NCBI GenBank assembly: GCA_910578715.1
Contig: CAJTRL010000026.1
Location: 1-33,735, forward strand
From: an uncultured Lachnospiraceae bacterium
Lineage (GTDB): Bacteria > Bacillota > Clostridia > Lachnospirales > Lachnospiraceae
Direction of reading: 5' to 3'
Length of the DNA stretch: 33,735 nucleotides
Of the stretch, positions 7,410 through 15,116 are shown piece by piece; the stretch's first letter is position 1; every line of letters begins with the position of its first letter. A program made the translations under genes and the position numbers. Below the pieces are notes generated by a model. It saw nothing but the letters and a program-made list of their open reading frames with translations, ran no database searches and had not been told where the DNA came from.

Positions 7410-9596
7410 ATGAGCAGTCTTTTTGAGGGGCAGAATGCGGAAGAGAATTTCAGCGATGCGTATAAACCGTCCGGTGACGTAAAAGTTATCAAAAAAGATG
7501 GCAGTCTTGAAAACTTTAATGTCCAGAAGGTTATTGACGCTGTGGGAAAAAGCGCTTACCGCGCTCTGACAAAATTCACGGAGGAAGAAAAAAGGCATAT
7601 CTGCCAGACGGTGGTGGACAGGGTAAACGAGCTTGGCGAGGAAAAAATCCCAATCCAGATTATGCACAATGTGGTGGAAAGCGCACTGGAGGATGTAAAA
7701 CCGATTGTTGCAAAGAGTTACCGCGATTATCGGAATTATAAACAGGATTTCGTGCGCATGATGGACGATGTCTATAAGAAGAGCCAGTCGATTATGTATA
7801 TCGGGGACAAGGAAAACGCTAATACGGACAGCGCCCTTGTATCTACGAAAAGAAGCCTGATTTTTAATCAGTTCAATAAAGAGCTTTACCAGAAATTTTT
7901 TATGACTACGGAAGAGATTCAGGCGTGCCGGGACGGGTATCTTTATGTGCACGATATGTCGGCGAGAAGAGATACGATGAACTGCTGTCTGTTTAACGTG
8001 GCGGAAGTGCTTCAGGGCGGCTTCGAAATGGGCAATATCTGGTATAACGAACCGAAAACGCTGGATGTTGCTTTTGACGTCATCGGCGATATCGTATTAA
8101 GTGCGGCAAGCCAGCAGTACGGCGGTTTTACCGTACCGGAAGTGGATAAGATACTGGAGCCTTATGCGGAAAAAACCTATCAGAAGAGTCTGAACAAATA
8201 TGCGCGGCTCGGCATTGATAAAGAAATGGCGGAGAAAGAAGCGCTGGCCGATGTAGAAAGAGAATTTGAGCAGGGCTTTCAGGGATGGGAATACAAATTC
8301 AATACGGTGGCGAGCAGCCGCGGCGACTATCCTTTTATCACCGTAACGGCGGGAATCGGAATCGGGCGTTTTGCGAAGCTCGCAACGATTATCATGCTGA
8401 ATGTGCGCAAGACCGGGCAGGGTAAAAAAGAATGTAAGAAACCCGTGCTGTTTCCGAAAATTGTCTTTTTATACGATGAGAATCTTCACGGACCGGGAAA
8501 AGAACTGGAAGATGTTTTTGAGGCGGGGGTGGCGTGTTCCGCAAAGACCATGTACCCGGACTGGCTGAGTCTGACCGGGAAAGGTTATATTGCCAGCATG
8601 TATAAGCAATACGGTAAGGTTATTTCTCCGATGGGATGCCGGGCTTTTCTGTCGCCCTGGTATGAGCGGGGCGGTATGCACCCGGCGGATGAAAACGATA
8701 CGCCGATATTTGTGGGACGGTTCAACATTGGCGTTGTTTCGCTTCATCTTCCGATGATTCTGGCGAAATCCCGTCAGGAAAATAAAGATTTCTATGAAGT
8801 GCTGGATTATTATCTGAATCTTATCAGACAGCTTCATATCAGAACCTATGCGTATCTGGGAGAGATGCGCGCTTCCACCAATCCGCTTGCATACTGTGAA
8901 GGCGGATTCCTGGGCGGCAGACTGCAGCTCCACGATAAAATTAAGCCGATTTTAAAGACGGCGACAGCCAGCTTCGGCATCACGGCTTTCAACGAATTAC
9001 AGGAACTGTATAACGGAAAGTCCCTTGTGGAAGACGGCCAGTTTGCGCTGGAAGTGCTGGAACATATTAACGATAAAATCAACGAATATAAAGAAGCGGA
9101 CGGACATTTATATGCGATTTATGGAACGCCTGCGGAAAATCTCTGCGGTTTACAGGTAAAGCAGTTCCGGGCAAAATACGGTATCATCGAGGGTGTGTCC
9201 GACAGAGAGTATGTTTCGAACAGTTTCCACTGTCATGTGACGGAAGATATTACGCCGATTGAAAAACAGAATCTGGAATATCGTTTCTGGGAGCTTGCCA
9301 ACGGCGGAAAGATTCAATATGTCAAATATCCAATCGATTATAATATCGAGGCAATCAAAACGCTTATCAGACGTGCGATGGAAATGGGATTTTATGAGGG
9401 CGTCAATCTTTCCCTCGCTTACTGCGACGACTGCGGACACCAGGAACTGGAAATGGATGTCTGCCCCGTCTGCGGAAGCCGTAATCTGACGAAGATTGAC
9501 CGGATGAACGGTTATCTTGCCTATTCGCGCGTGCACGGCGATACCAGATTAAGCGATGCCAAAATGGCGGAGATTGCGGAGCGGAAAAGTATGTAG
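7410..9596 (+). CDS. nrdD: Anaerobic (class III) ribonucleoside-triphosphate reductase
   Basis: Reduces ribonucleoside triphosphates to deoxyribonucleotides without oxygen, using a glycyl radical installed by NrdG. The protein has 728 residues. The N-terminal ATP-cone (about 20-115, starting VIKKDGSLENF) is the allosteric activity switch. The long catalytic barrel follows. Near the C-terminus is a zinc site of four cysteines (C672, C675, C685, C688) and the glycyl radical loop MNGYLAYSR with Gly701. The C-terminal sequence after the glycine differs from the E. coli RxxGYLG form but is a common variant in Clostridia. The ribosome site is weak (AAAGG about 13 bases before ATG). Control is probably by NrdR at 7340-7381. 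nrdG follows 67 bases downstream. Confidence 0.95.
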   Translation: MSSLFEGQNAEENFSDAYKPSGDVKVIKKDGSLENFNVQKVIDAVGKSAYRALTKFTEEEKRHICQTVVDRVNELGEEKIPIQIMHNVVESALEDVKPIVAKSYRDYRNYKQDFVRMMDDVYKKSQSIMYIGDKENANTDSALVSTKRSLIFNQFNKELYQKFFMTTEEIQACRDGYLYVHDMSARRDTMNCCLFNVAEVLQGGFEMGNIWYNEPKTLDVAFDVIGDIVLSAASQQYGGFTVPEVDKILEPYAEKTYQKSLNKYARLGIDKEMAEKEALADVEREFEQGFQGWEYKFNTVASSRGDYPFITVTAGIGIGRFAKLATIIMLNVRKTGQGKKECKKPVLFPKIVFLYDENLHGPGKELEDVFEAGVACSAKTMYPDWLSLTGKGYIASMYKQYGKVISPMGCRAFLSPWYERGGMHPADENDTPIFVGRFNIGVVSLHLPMILAKSRQENKDFYEVLDYYLNLIRQLHIRTYAYLGEMRASTNPLAYCEGGFLGGRLQLHDKIKPILKTATASFGITAFNELQELYNGKSLVEDGQFALEVLEHINDKINEYKEADGHLYAIYGTPAENLCGLQVKQFRAKYGIIEGVSDREYVSNSFHCHVTEDITPIEKQNLEYRFWELANGGKIQYVKYPIDYNIEAIKTLIRRAMEMGFYEGVNLSLAYCDDCGHQELEMDVCPVCGSRNLTKIDRMNGYLAYSRVHGDTRLSDAKMAEIAERKSM

Positions 9597-9663
9597 GGTG
9601 TGAAATGGACTGCTGTTCTGGCAGTGATGAGGAATTGCATGATATATAGAAAGAGGAAACTGC

Positions 9664-10164
9664 ATGAGATATCATAATATAACAAAGGACGACATGCTGA
9701 ACGGAGACGGTCTGCGGGTGGTTCTGTGGGTTGCGGGATGCTCCCACTGCTGTAAGGAATGTCATAATCCGGTTACATGGGACCCGCATGGCGGCGTGCC
9801 GTTCGATGATAACGCCAGACAGGAAATCTTTGACCAGCTGGACAAGCCTTATATTTCCGGCATTACCTTTTCCGGCGGAGACCCGTTTCATTCCGCCAAC
9901 CGGCCGGAAGTCAGAAGTTTTATGGCGGAAATCAGGGAGAAATATCCCGATAAGACAATCTGGCTGTATACGGGCGATGTGTGGGAGAATGTCAGAAACG
10001 ACGCGGCCATGCAGTATATCGACGTTCTGGTTGACGGAGAGTTTGTGGTGGAGGAAAAAGATACGACACTTCGATGGAAGGGAAGCAGGAACCAGCGGGT
10101 TATTGATGTACAGGAAAGTCTGAAGCAGGAAGAGGCGGCGCCGGTGCTGTATTGCACAGACTGA
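9664..10164 (+). CDS. nrdG: Anaerobic ribonucleotide reductase activating protein
   Basis: A 166-residue radical SAM activase that binds a [4Fe-4S] cluster and SAM and abstracts hydrogen from the NrdD glycine. The radical SAM cysteines C26, C30 and C33 form CxxxCxxC within GCSHCCKECHNP; C29 is an extra cysteine often seen in NrdG. FSGGDPF (the GGD SAM-binding motif) is also clear. AAGAGGAAAC precedes the ATG. It lies 67 bases after nrdD and is surely co-transcribed. Two hairpins without T-runs and then a bidirectional terminator follow. Confidence 0.94.
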   Translation: MRYHNITKDDMLNGDGLRVVLWVAGCSHCCKECHNPVTWDPHGGVPFDDNARQEIFDQLDKPYISGITFSGGDPFHSANRPEVRSFMAEIREKYPDKTIWLYTGDVWENVRNDAAMQYIDVLVDGEFVVEEKDTTLRWKGSRNQRVIDVQESLKQEEAAPVLYCTD

Positions 10165-10185
10165 TGCATAAACTTACAGGCAAAG

Positions 10186-10237
10186 GTTGAAAATTAAAAT
10201 TTTCAACTATTGATTTGAATGTCTGCTAAAGCAGACA
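10186..10237 (+). repeat. Two adjacent hairpins after nrdG
   Basis: GTTGAAAATT (10186-10195) pairs with AATTTTCAAC (10198-10207), and TGTCTGCT (10220-10227) pairs with AGCAGACA (10230-10237). Both stems are perfect but have two-base gaps and no T-run, so they would fold by opening inner pairs. They may protect the 3' end of the nrd message or be protein-binding palindromes. Function unknown. Confidence 0.45.
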
Positions 10238-10271
10238 GATGGGAGTAAACATGATATAGGTATATAGATGA

Positions 10272-10310
10272 AAACAGGCAGCGATGATAGGAACGCTGCC
10301 TGTTTATTTT
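10272..10310. terminator. Bidirectional terminator between nrdG and the XRE gene
   Basis: A perfect 12-bp stem, AAACAGGCAGCG (10272-10283) with CGCTGCCTGTTT (10294-10305), followed on the + strand by ATTTT and on the - strand by T-rich sequence. The stop codon of the - strand XRE gene (10304-10306) lies within the stem. It serves the convergent nrdDG and XRE transcripts. Confidence 0.85.
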
Positions 10311-10627
10311 AACAATTCTATTTCCAATTCGATTAATTTCAGTAGCATTTCTTTTTTTTCATCAGGACATATATCATAAAGTTCAATCAGTTTAACCGGA
10401 AGAGGATAGTCAATTGAAATATTTCTGAAAAGATAATCCATGCTGATATCAAGTATTTCACAGACTTTTATCCAGTTATCTAACGAAAAACCGATGATAC
10501 CGCGCTCGGCTTCGCTGTAATGTTTAATGGAAATATCAAGTTTTTCCGCCATCTGTTCCTGCGTCAGATGCTGTTTTTTTCGTTGGATTTTGAGACGCTC
10601 ACCGATGGATTTCCTTGAATTATTCAT
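10304..10627 (-). CDS. XRE-family transcriptional regulator
   Basis: A 107-residue protein with an N-terminal Cro/CI-type helix-turn-helix (about residues 9-63: IGERLKIQRKKQHLTQEQMAEKLDIS ... LDNWIKVCEILDISMDYLF in outline) and a short helical tail that may dimerise. AAGGAG sits 5 bases before the ATG. It is divergent from the SPFH gene, with about 140 bases between the two starts. A 13-bp palindrome (10641-10653) lies just upstream of its own start and could be its operator. The likely role is local control of the SPFH/TM2 block and of itself; this is inferred from position. Confidence 0.82.
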   Translation of the reverse strand: MNNSRKSIGERLKIQRKKQHLTQEQMAEKLDISIKHYSEAERGIIGFSLDNWIKVCEILDISMDYLFRNISIDYPLPVKLIELYDICPDEKKEMLLKLIELEIELLK

Positions 10628-10640
10628 ACGGACTCCTTAG

Positions 10641-10653
10641 ACATATTATATGT
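10641..10653. promoter_or_regulatory. Palindromic operator candidate before the XRE gene
   Basis: ACATATTATATGT is a perfect 13-bp palindrome with one central base, located 14 bases upstream of the XRE start codon and overlapping a possible TATAAT -10 on the - strand. Small XRE repressors commonly bind such sites for autoregulation. The AT-rich composition makes chance occurrence possible. Confidence 0.4.
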
Positions 10654-10705
10654 TTCTAATATAGTATATATGAATGGTTTTATGAAAATAACAACTAAAA
10701 AGGTG

Positions 10706-10734
10706 TTGTAAAAATAAACGTATTAAGTTATAAT
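10706..10734 (+). promoter_or_regulatory. Sigma-A promoter of the SPFH gene
   Basis: TTGTAA at 10706-10711, a 17-base spacer and a perfect TATAAT at 10729-10734. Transcription should start near 10741, 27 bases before the preferred ATG at 10768. Confidence 0.78.
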
Positions 10735-10767
10735 ATGAAAAGGAAATCAATAAGGAGATTAGGAAGA

Positions 10768-11814
10768 ATGTCGATTTTTAGTGTTGTACGGTTTGATGGA
10801 CTGCGAAGCAAAGAATGGCTGATTTATAAATTTCCTTCGGATTCACTCGTACTGGGTTCCCAATTAATCGTACAGGAAGGGCAGGCGGCAATTTTTGTAA
10901 AAAGCGGAACAGTATGTGATATTTTTTATCCGGGGACTTATACGCTTTCAACGGAAAATCTGCCAATATTGAAGGGATTAGTAAATCTTCCGTTTGGCGG
11001 TGCAACGCCTTTTAGTGCGGAAATATATTTTCTCAATATGACAGTCAAATTGGATATTCATTGGGGAACAACTGACCCGATACAATTAATTGACCCGAAA
11101 TATTATGTGAAATTGAGGGTCCGTGCATTTGGCCAGATGGGATTGAAGATTTTGGACAGCGTTACTTTATTAAAAGAACTGATTGGCGGAATGCAGCGGA
11201 CTGAAATCGTTAAATTCGACAGAGTAAAAGAATATTACCGGGGATTGTTGGTTATCAAAGTGAAGTCTGCCATTGCAGATGCAATCATTACGAATGGAAT
11301 TTCCGCCCTGGAAATATCAACGAAGCTGGAAAGTCTGTCAGAAAATGTAAAAGAGCAGATTGCGCCGGAGTTTACAAAATATGGTCTTTCAATTGCGAAT
11401 TTTTATATTCAGTCAATTAATTTCCCGGATGAAGATTTTGAAAAAATTAATAAGATTCTGGAAGATAAAGCGGCATTTGAGATTATGGGAGACGGAAGAT
11501 ATACCACGAAAAGGTCTTTTGATGTATACGAGGGCGCTGCCAATAATGCCAATGGCACAGCCGGCGTTTTTGCCGCCGGAGGACTCGGATTGGGGGCCGC
11601 GGTCAATATGGGTGCTTCCATGAACCGGACGATAGGTAATCCCATGCAGAAGAGTGAAACAAAACAATGTCCATCCTGTCATGCGCCAATCGCAGTCTCT
11701 GCTAAATTTTGTCCAGAATGCGGTTTTCGTATTCAGGAATTACGATGTGAATGTGGAGCTGTTTTAGGGGCCGGTACAAAGTTTTGTCCGGAGTGTGGAA
11801 AGAAGGTAGAGTAG
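10768..11814 (+). CDS. SPFH-domain protein with C-terminal double zinc ribbon (YdjI-like)
   Basis: A 348-residue protein. Residues about 10-240 form an SPFH/band-7-like domain of the 'virion core protein'/YdjI type. A Gly/Ala-rich linker (about 265-290) follows, and the C-terminus carries two zinc-ribbon halves: CPSC...CPEC and CEC...CPEC. SPFH proteins assemble on membranes and organise stress or envelope complexes; B. subtilis YdjI is linked to a PspA-type membrane stress system. The ATG at 10768 is chosen over 10735 because AAGGAG lies 10 bases before it and 10735 overlaps the predicted -10. Downstream lie a four-helix membrane protein and a zinc-ribbon TM2 protein, suggesting one membrane-associated module. 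Confidence 0.83.
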   Translation: MSIFSVVRFDGLRSKEWLIYKFPSDSLVLGSQLIVQEGQAAIFVKSGTVCDIFYPGTYTLSTENLPILKGLVNLPFGGATPFSAEIYFLNMTVKLDIHWGTTDPIQLIDPKYYVKLRVRAFGQMGLKILDSVTLLKELIGGMQRTEIVKFDRVKEYYRGLLVIKVKSAIADAIITNGISALEISTKLESLSENVKEQIAPEFTKYGLSIANFYIQSINFPDEDFEKINKILEDKAAFEIMGDGRYTTKRSFDVYEGAANNANGTAGVFAAGGLGLGAAVNMGASMNRTIGNPMQKSETKQCPSCHAPIAVSAKFCPECGFRIQELRCECGAVLGAGTKFCPECGKKVE

Positions 11815-11840
11815 GATGAAAGAAAGGCGTGGTAATTAGA

Positions 11841-12224
11841 ATGAAAGAATCTGGCGGAAAAAAGCATATTGTCTTCTGGGCAGAGATATTTCTGCTGGTG
11901 TTTTACATGGCGGTTATGCTGTATATCTTTTTTGCAGTGCTGCATTTCCATTTACTGCCTAATTTTGCAACAGGAATGGCGTTTGAAATCTTGGGTTTTT
12001 GCTTTCTGGCGATACTGCTTCTGGGAAATACGATTTCAAAACCGATAAAAAACGGTTATTTCATTCCGCTGGTCATTACCACAGCAGGGTATACGATTTT
12101 ATTAAATTTGTTAAATGTTTTAGCGGCGGTGTTCATGCCCGTTGTTTTTTTCCTGTTACATTTTGTATTATTGTTTGTTTTTTGTCTTGTGTTTATCCCC
12201 ATGTATCTTCTGGGTAAACAATAA
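11841..12224 (+). CDS. Hypothetical four-helix membrane protein
   Basis: About 127 residues, very hydrophobic, with four likely transmembrane helices (roughly 8-35, 45-65, 70-95 and 98-125). A basic N-terminus (KESGGKKH) would face the cytoplasm. The start is uncertain: GTG at 11829 is in frame but GAAAGG ends only a base or so before it, while ATG at 11841 has the same purines about 13 bases upstream. No known domain is recognised. It sits between the SPFH/zinc-ribbon gene and the TM2/zinc-ribbon gene and is probably co-transcribed, so a role in the same membrane module is inferred. Confidence 0.65.
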   Translation: MKESGGKKHIVFWAEIFLLVFYMAVMLYIFFAVLHFHLLPNFATGMAFEILGFCFLAILLLGNTISKPIKNGYFIPLVITTAGYTILLNLLNVLAAVFMPVVFFLLHFVLLFVFCLVFIPMYLLGKQ

Positions 12225-12261
12225 ATTGTAATGATATCATTCATATGAGGAGGAAAGTAAA

Positions 12262-12681
12262 ATGAGCGAACGAATATGCCCTCAATGCGGGGCTCCCATT
12301 GACCCGAATGCGTCAGAATGCAAATTCTGCGGAGAAAAGCTGGTGCAACAGCTGCCGCCCAATAATCCACAGCCACAGACTGTTTATGTACAGCAGCCAC
12401 AGCCAACGGTGGTTATTCAGCAGCAGCCACAGACGGTTTATGTGAGCGGAATTGACCCGTCGTGGCCCATTAAGAGTAAACTTGCAGCCGGTCTTTTGGC
12501 AATTTTCTTAGGCGGCATAGGCGTTCATAAATTTTATATGGGAAAAATCGGAATGGGTATTTTGTATCTGTGCTTTTGCTGGACATATATTCCGGCCATC
12601 GTCGGATTTATTGAAGGAATTATTTATCTATGTTCCAATGATGAGAATTTTCAGCTGAAGCATCATGTCAGGCTTGGCTGA
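12262..12681 (+). CDS. Zinc-ribbon TM2-domain membrane protein
   Basis: A 139-residue protein in three parts. An N-terminal zinc ribbon has CPQCG and CKFCG. A Pro/Gln-rich linker (about 30-65) repeats short PQ-TVYV units. A C-terminal TM2 domain has two hydrophobic helices and the conserved GGIGVHKFYMGK turn. The TM2 domain is widespread but its biochemical role is not settled. GAGGAGG lies about 8 bases before the ATG. Sharing zinc ribbons with the SPFH protein two genes upstream suggests that both recruit or recognise a common partner. Confidence 0.88.
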   Translation: MSERICPQCGAPIDPNASECKFCGEKLVQQLPPNNPQPQTVYVQQPQPTVVIQQQPQTVYVSGIDPSWPIKSKLAAGLLAIFLGGIGVHKFYMGKIGMGILYLCFCWTYIPAIVGFIEGIIYLCSNDENFQLKHHVRLG

Positions 12682-12689
12682 TAAGGCAA

Positions 12690-12836
12690 ATGAGGGATGG
12701 AGAATTAGAGGGACAGGGAACTATGTTAAAGAAAACAGTCAGGGCTTTCTATTGGTTATGTATGTCCATCCTGTTTTTATTCCTGTTATACAGGGAACGC
12801 AGAATCGGGCAGCTGACCCATCTGGAAGAATCGTAA
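12690..12836 (+). CDS. Possible tiny single-pass membrane protein
   Basis: A 48-codon ORF starting 9 bases after the TM2 gene stop. An alternative in-frame ATG at 12723 gives 37 residues and has a GAGGGACAGGGA purine tract before it. The product has a basic start (MLKKTVR), one hydrophobic helix (FYWLCMSILFLFLLY), then a charged tail (RERR ... LEES), a layout typical of real small membrane proteins. It ends 10 bases before a clear terminator, which fits the last gene of the operon. No family is recognised. It overlaps a longer ORF in another frame that has no such features. Confidence 0.5.
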   Translation: MRDGELEGQGTMLKKTVRAFYWLCMSILFLFLLYRERRIGQLTHLEES

Positions 12837-12846
12837 TGTGTAATGA

Positions 12847-12887
12847 AAAACATCCGAATGTGTATTTTCTCATTTGGATGTTTTTTT
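12847..12887 (+). terminator. Rho-independent terminator of the SPFH-TM2 operon
   Basis: AACATCCGAATG (12849-12860) pairs with CATTTGGATGTT (12871-12882) with one G-T pair, then a run of T to 12887. It closes the transcript that begins near 10741. Confidence 0.88.
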
Positions 12888-12995
12888 GGTATGGCATGTC
12901 TGAAAGCCTTGTTTTATAAGGGGTTCTTTTTATAATAGCCAGCAATTTTCCGAATAGAACTATCTTTTGCCGTGATATTAGCGGTATAAAATATA

Positions 12996-13024
12996 TTTAC
13001 AAAAAAAGAAATCAGTTTTACAAT
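12996..13024 (+). promoter_or_regulatory. Sigma-A promoter upstream of dut
   Basis: TTTACA at 12996-13001, a 17-base spacer and TACAAT at 13019-13024. The start of transcription would be near 13031, leaving a leader of about 80 bases. Confidence 0.65.
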
Positions 13025-13030
13025 ATAGTG

Positions 13031-13056
13031 CAAGGATAAATAATACAAGGATAAAT
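13031..13056 (+). repeat. Short tandem repeat in the dut leader
   Basis: CAAGGATAAAT occurs at 13031-13041 and again at 13046-13056, a 15-base period. It begins at the predicted transcription start. AAGGAT resembles a ribosome site, but no coding frame follows either copy. It could be an operator half-site pair or chance. Confidence 0.45.
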
Positions 13057-13112
13057 GCAGAAAGACAATTCGGCCCGCTTATGCCGGTAAAAAAGGCGGA
13101 ATGAGAGGAAAT

Positions 13113-13553
13113 ATGGAACAAAAAACAATCAAAATCAAATATTTTACGGATAAAATAGAGAAACTAACCTATATCGACGGTAAATCGGACTGGATAGATT
13201 TGCGCGCGGCAGAGGAAGTTACGCTGCAAAAGGGAGAGTTTAAACTGATACCGCTCGGCGTGGCAATGGAGCTTCCCAAAGGCTACGAGGCCCATGTGGT
13301 GCCCAGAAGTTCCACTTTTAAAAACTTCGGCATCATTCAGACCAATCATCAGGGGGTCATTGACTGTTCTTACTGCGGGGACAACGACCAGTGGTTTATG
13401 CCGGTCTATGCGGTGCGCGATACGCAGATTCATATCAACGACAGAATCTGCCAGTTCCGCATTGTGGAAAATCAGCCGAAACTTTTCTTTGACGAGGTGG
13501 AAAGCCTTGACAATGCGGACAGGGGCGGACATGGAAGCACAGGAAAGCAGTAG
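13113..13553 (+). CDS. dut: dUTP diphosphatase (dUTPase)
   Basis: Hydrolyses dUTP to dUMP and pyrophosphate, keeping uracil out of DNA and supplying dTMP synthesis. 146 residues, trimeric dUTPase size. Motif 2 is PRSST, motif 3 is GVIDCSYCGD with the catalytic Asp (the usual form is GVIDxxYRGE, so Arg is replaced by Cys), motif 4 is NDRICQFRI, and motif 5 is DRGGHGSTG (usual RGxxGFGSTG). Motif 1 is diverged (SDWIDLRAAE). Such variants are common in Lachnospiraceae but the altered motif 3 is worth noting. The ATG at 13113 is favoured over 13101 because of GAGGAAAT just before it. A hairpin with a T-run follows at 13598. Confidence 0.88.
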   Translation: MEQKTIKIKYFTDKIEKLTYIDGKSDWIDLRAAEEVTLQKGEFKLIPLGVAMELPKGYEAHVVPRSSTFKNFGIIQTNHQGVIDCSYCGDNDQWFMPVYAVRDTQIHINDRICQFRIVENQPKLFFDEVESLDNADRGGHGSTGKQ

Positions 13554-13597
13554 AGTGAAACCGAAAAAACAGTAATTTCATAGCAAAGAATAAAAGG

Positions 13598-13642
13598 CTC
13601 CTTCCCGGACATACTAACAAAAATGTTTCGGAAGGAGTTTTT
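13598..13642 (+). terminator. Terminator-like hairpin that holds the next gene's ribosome site
   Basis: CTCCTTCC (13598-13605) pairs with GGAAGGAG (13630-13637). An inner ACAT/ATGT stem (13609-13612 with 13623-13626) extends it, and TTTTT follows. It looks like the rho-independent terminator of dut. The 3' arm is also the Shine-Dalgarno sequence of the germination gene, 9 bases before its GTG at 13647, so the same fold would block ribosome access on read-through transcripts. Confidence 0.75.
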
Positions 13643-13646
13643 ATCT

Positions 13647-15104
13647 GTGCAAAATACAAACCAGAACCAGGAAAATAAAACAACACCGGATAAAGAGCGC
13701 ATGACAACTTCCCTGGAAGAAAATATGCGTTATCTTTCGGCGCGTTTAAAGCCGGATATGAGTTTTGATGTTGTTTACAGGGTAATTGACGTGGGCGGAA
13801 AACAGGCCTGTATATATTTTATAGACGGTTTCTGTAAAGATGAACTGATGATGAAACTTCTGCAGTATTTCATCGGCCTGACGCCGGAGAATATGCCGGA
13901 AAGCGCCTATGAGATGGCGAAGCGTGCAACGCCTTATGTGGAAGTGGACTTAAAAGACAAATGGAGCGATATTTTTTACAATATCCTTTCGGGTGTTTTC
14001 GCGCTGTTCATCGACGGCTACGACCGCTGTGTCTTAATCGATTCCAGAACCTATCCGGCCAGAAGCGTATCGGAACCGGAGAAGGATAAGACGCTGCGCG
14101 GTTCCAAAGACGGTTTTGTGGAGACGGTTGTTTTTAATACGGCGCTGATACGGCGCAGGATTCGCAGCACGGAGCTTCGCATGGAAATGATGAATGCGGG
14201 CAAAAGCTCCCGGACGGATATTGTGTTGTGTTATATGGATAACCGGGTGGACCATCGGTTTCTGGACAAAATCAAAAAGCGGATTTCGGAAATTAAAGTG
14301 GACGCCCTGACGATGAATCAGGAAAGCCTGGCGGAATGCCTGTACCAGCGTAACTGGTTCAATCCTTTTCCCAAATTCAAATTTACGGAGCGGCCCGACA
14401 CGGCTTCGGCGCAGATTCTGGAAGGCGATATCATAATTCTGGTGGATAATTCTCCTTCAGCGATGATTGTGCCGACTTCGATTTTCGATATCGTGGAAGA
14501 AGCGGACGATTATTATTTTCCCCCGATTACAGGGACTTATCTGCGTCTTTCCCGGTTTCTGATTGGTATTTTGACGTATCTGATTACACCTACGTTTCTG
14601 CTGTTGATGCAGCATCAGGAATGGATTCCGGAATCGTTCAATTTTATTCTGTTAAAAGAAGAAAGCAACATCCCTCTGATAGCCCAGTTTCTTCTGCTGG
14701 AACTGGCAATCGATGGTCTGAAGCTGGCGGCAATCAATACGCCGAACATGTTAAGCACGCCGCTCAGCGTGATGGCGGCCCTTGTATTGGGCGAATTTTC
14801 GGTAAAAAGCGGATGGTTTAACGCGGAAGTTATGTTATACATGGCTTTTGTGGCAATCGCCAATTATACCCAGTCCAGCTATGAGCTTGGCTATGCGCTG
14901 AAATTCATGCGCATCCTGAATCTGATTCTGACAGCAATCTTTGGCGTATACGGCTATGTGGCGGCGATAGTGATTCTGCTTTTGTCGATTGTCTGCAACA
15001 AGACCTTGTCCGGACAGAGCTATATCTATCCGATTCTGCCCCTGAACCTGAAACAGCTTGCGAAGCGTTTTCTGCGTCTGCGGCTGCCGGAGGCGAAAGA
15101 GTAG
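13647..15104 (+). CDS. Spore germination protein, GerA/SpoVAF type
   Basis: A 485-residue membrane protein of the GerA A-subunit family. The N-terminal soluble half (about 1-285) contains VDNRVD-like YMDNRVD and the FTERPD...EGDIIILVDNSP segment typical of GerA/SpoVAF. The C-terminal half has five or so transmembrane helices, including TYLITPTFLLL, ELAIDGLKLAA, PLSVMAALVLGEF and the last at about 420-450. SpoVAF acts with the SpoVA channel or GerA-type receptors in the spore inner membrane. GTG 13647 is chosen over ATG 13623 because GGAAGGAG lies 9 bases before the GTG, while the ATG has no ribosome site and sits inside the hairpin. No gerAB, gerAC or spoVA genes adjoin, so it is an orphan copy. 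Confidence 0.85.
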   Translation: MQNTNQNQENKTTPDKERMTTSLEENMRYLSARLKPDMSFDVVYRVIDVGGKQACIYFIDGFCKDELMMKLLQYFIGLTPENMPESAYEMAKRATPYVEVDLKDKWSDIFYNILSGVFALFIDGYDRCVLIDSRTYPARSVSEPEKDKTLRGSKDGFVETVVFNTALIRRRIRSTELRMEMMNAGKSSRTDIVLCYMDNRVDHRFLDKIKKRISEIKVDALTMNQESLAECLYQRNWFNPFPKFKFTERPDTASAQILEGDIIILVDNSPSAMIVPTSIFDIVEEADDYYFPPITGTYLRLSRFLIGILTYLITPTFLLLMQHQEWIPESFNFILLKEESNIPLIAQFLLLELAIDGLKLAAINTPNMLSTPLSVMAALVLGEFSVKSGWFNAEVMLYMAFVAIANYTQSSYELGYALKFMRILNLILTAIFGVYGYVAAIVILLLSIVCNKTLSGQSYIYPILPLNLKQLAKRFLRLRLPEAKE

Positions 15105-15116
15105 GGATGGGGCCGA

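Noticed and set aside
12665..12919. 84-codon + strand ORF overlapping the TM2 gene end
   Set aside because: It runs through the operon terminator and overlaps the better 12690-12836 ORF in another frame; no ribosome site or domain.
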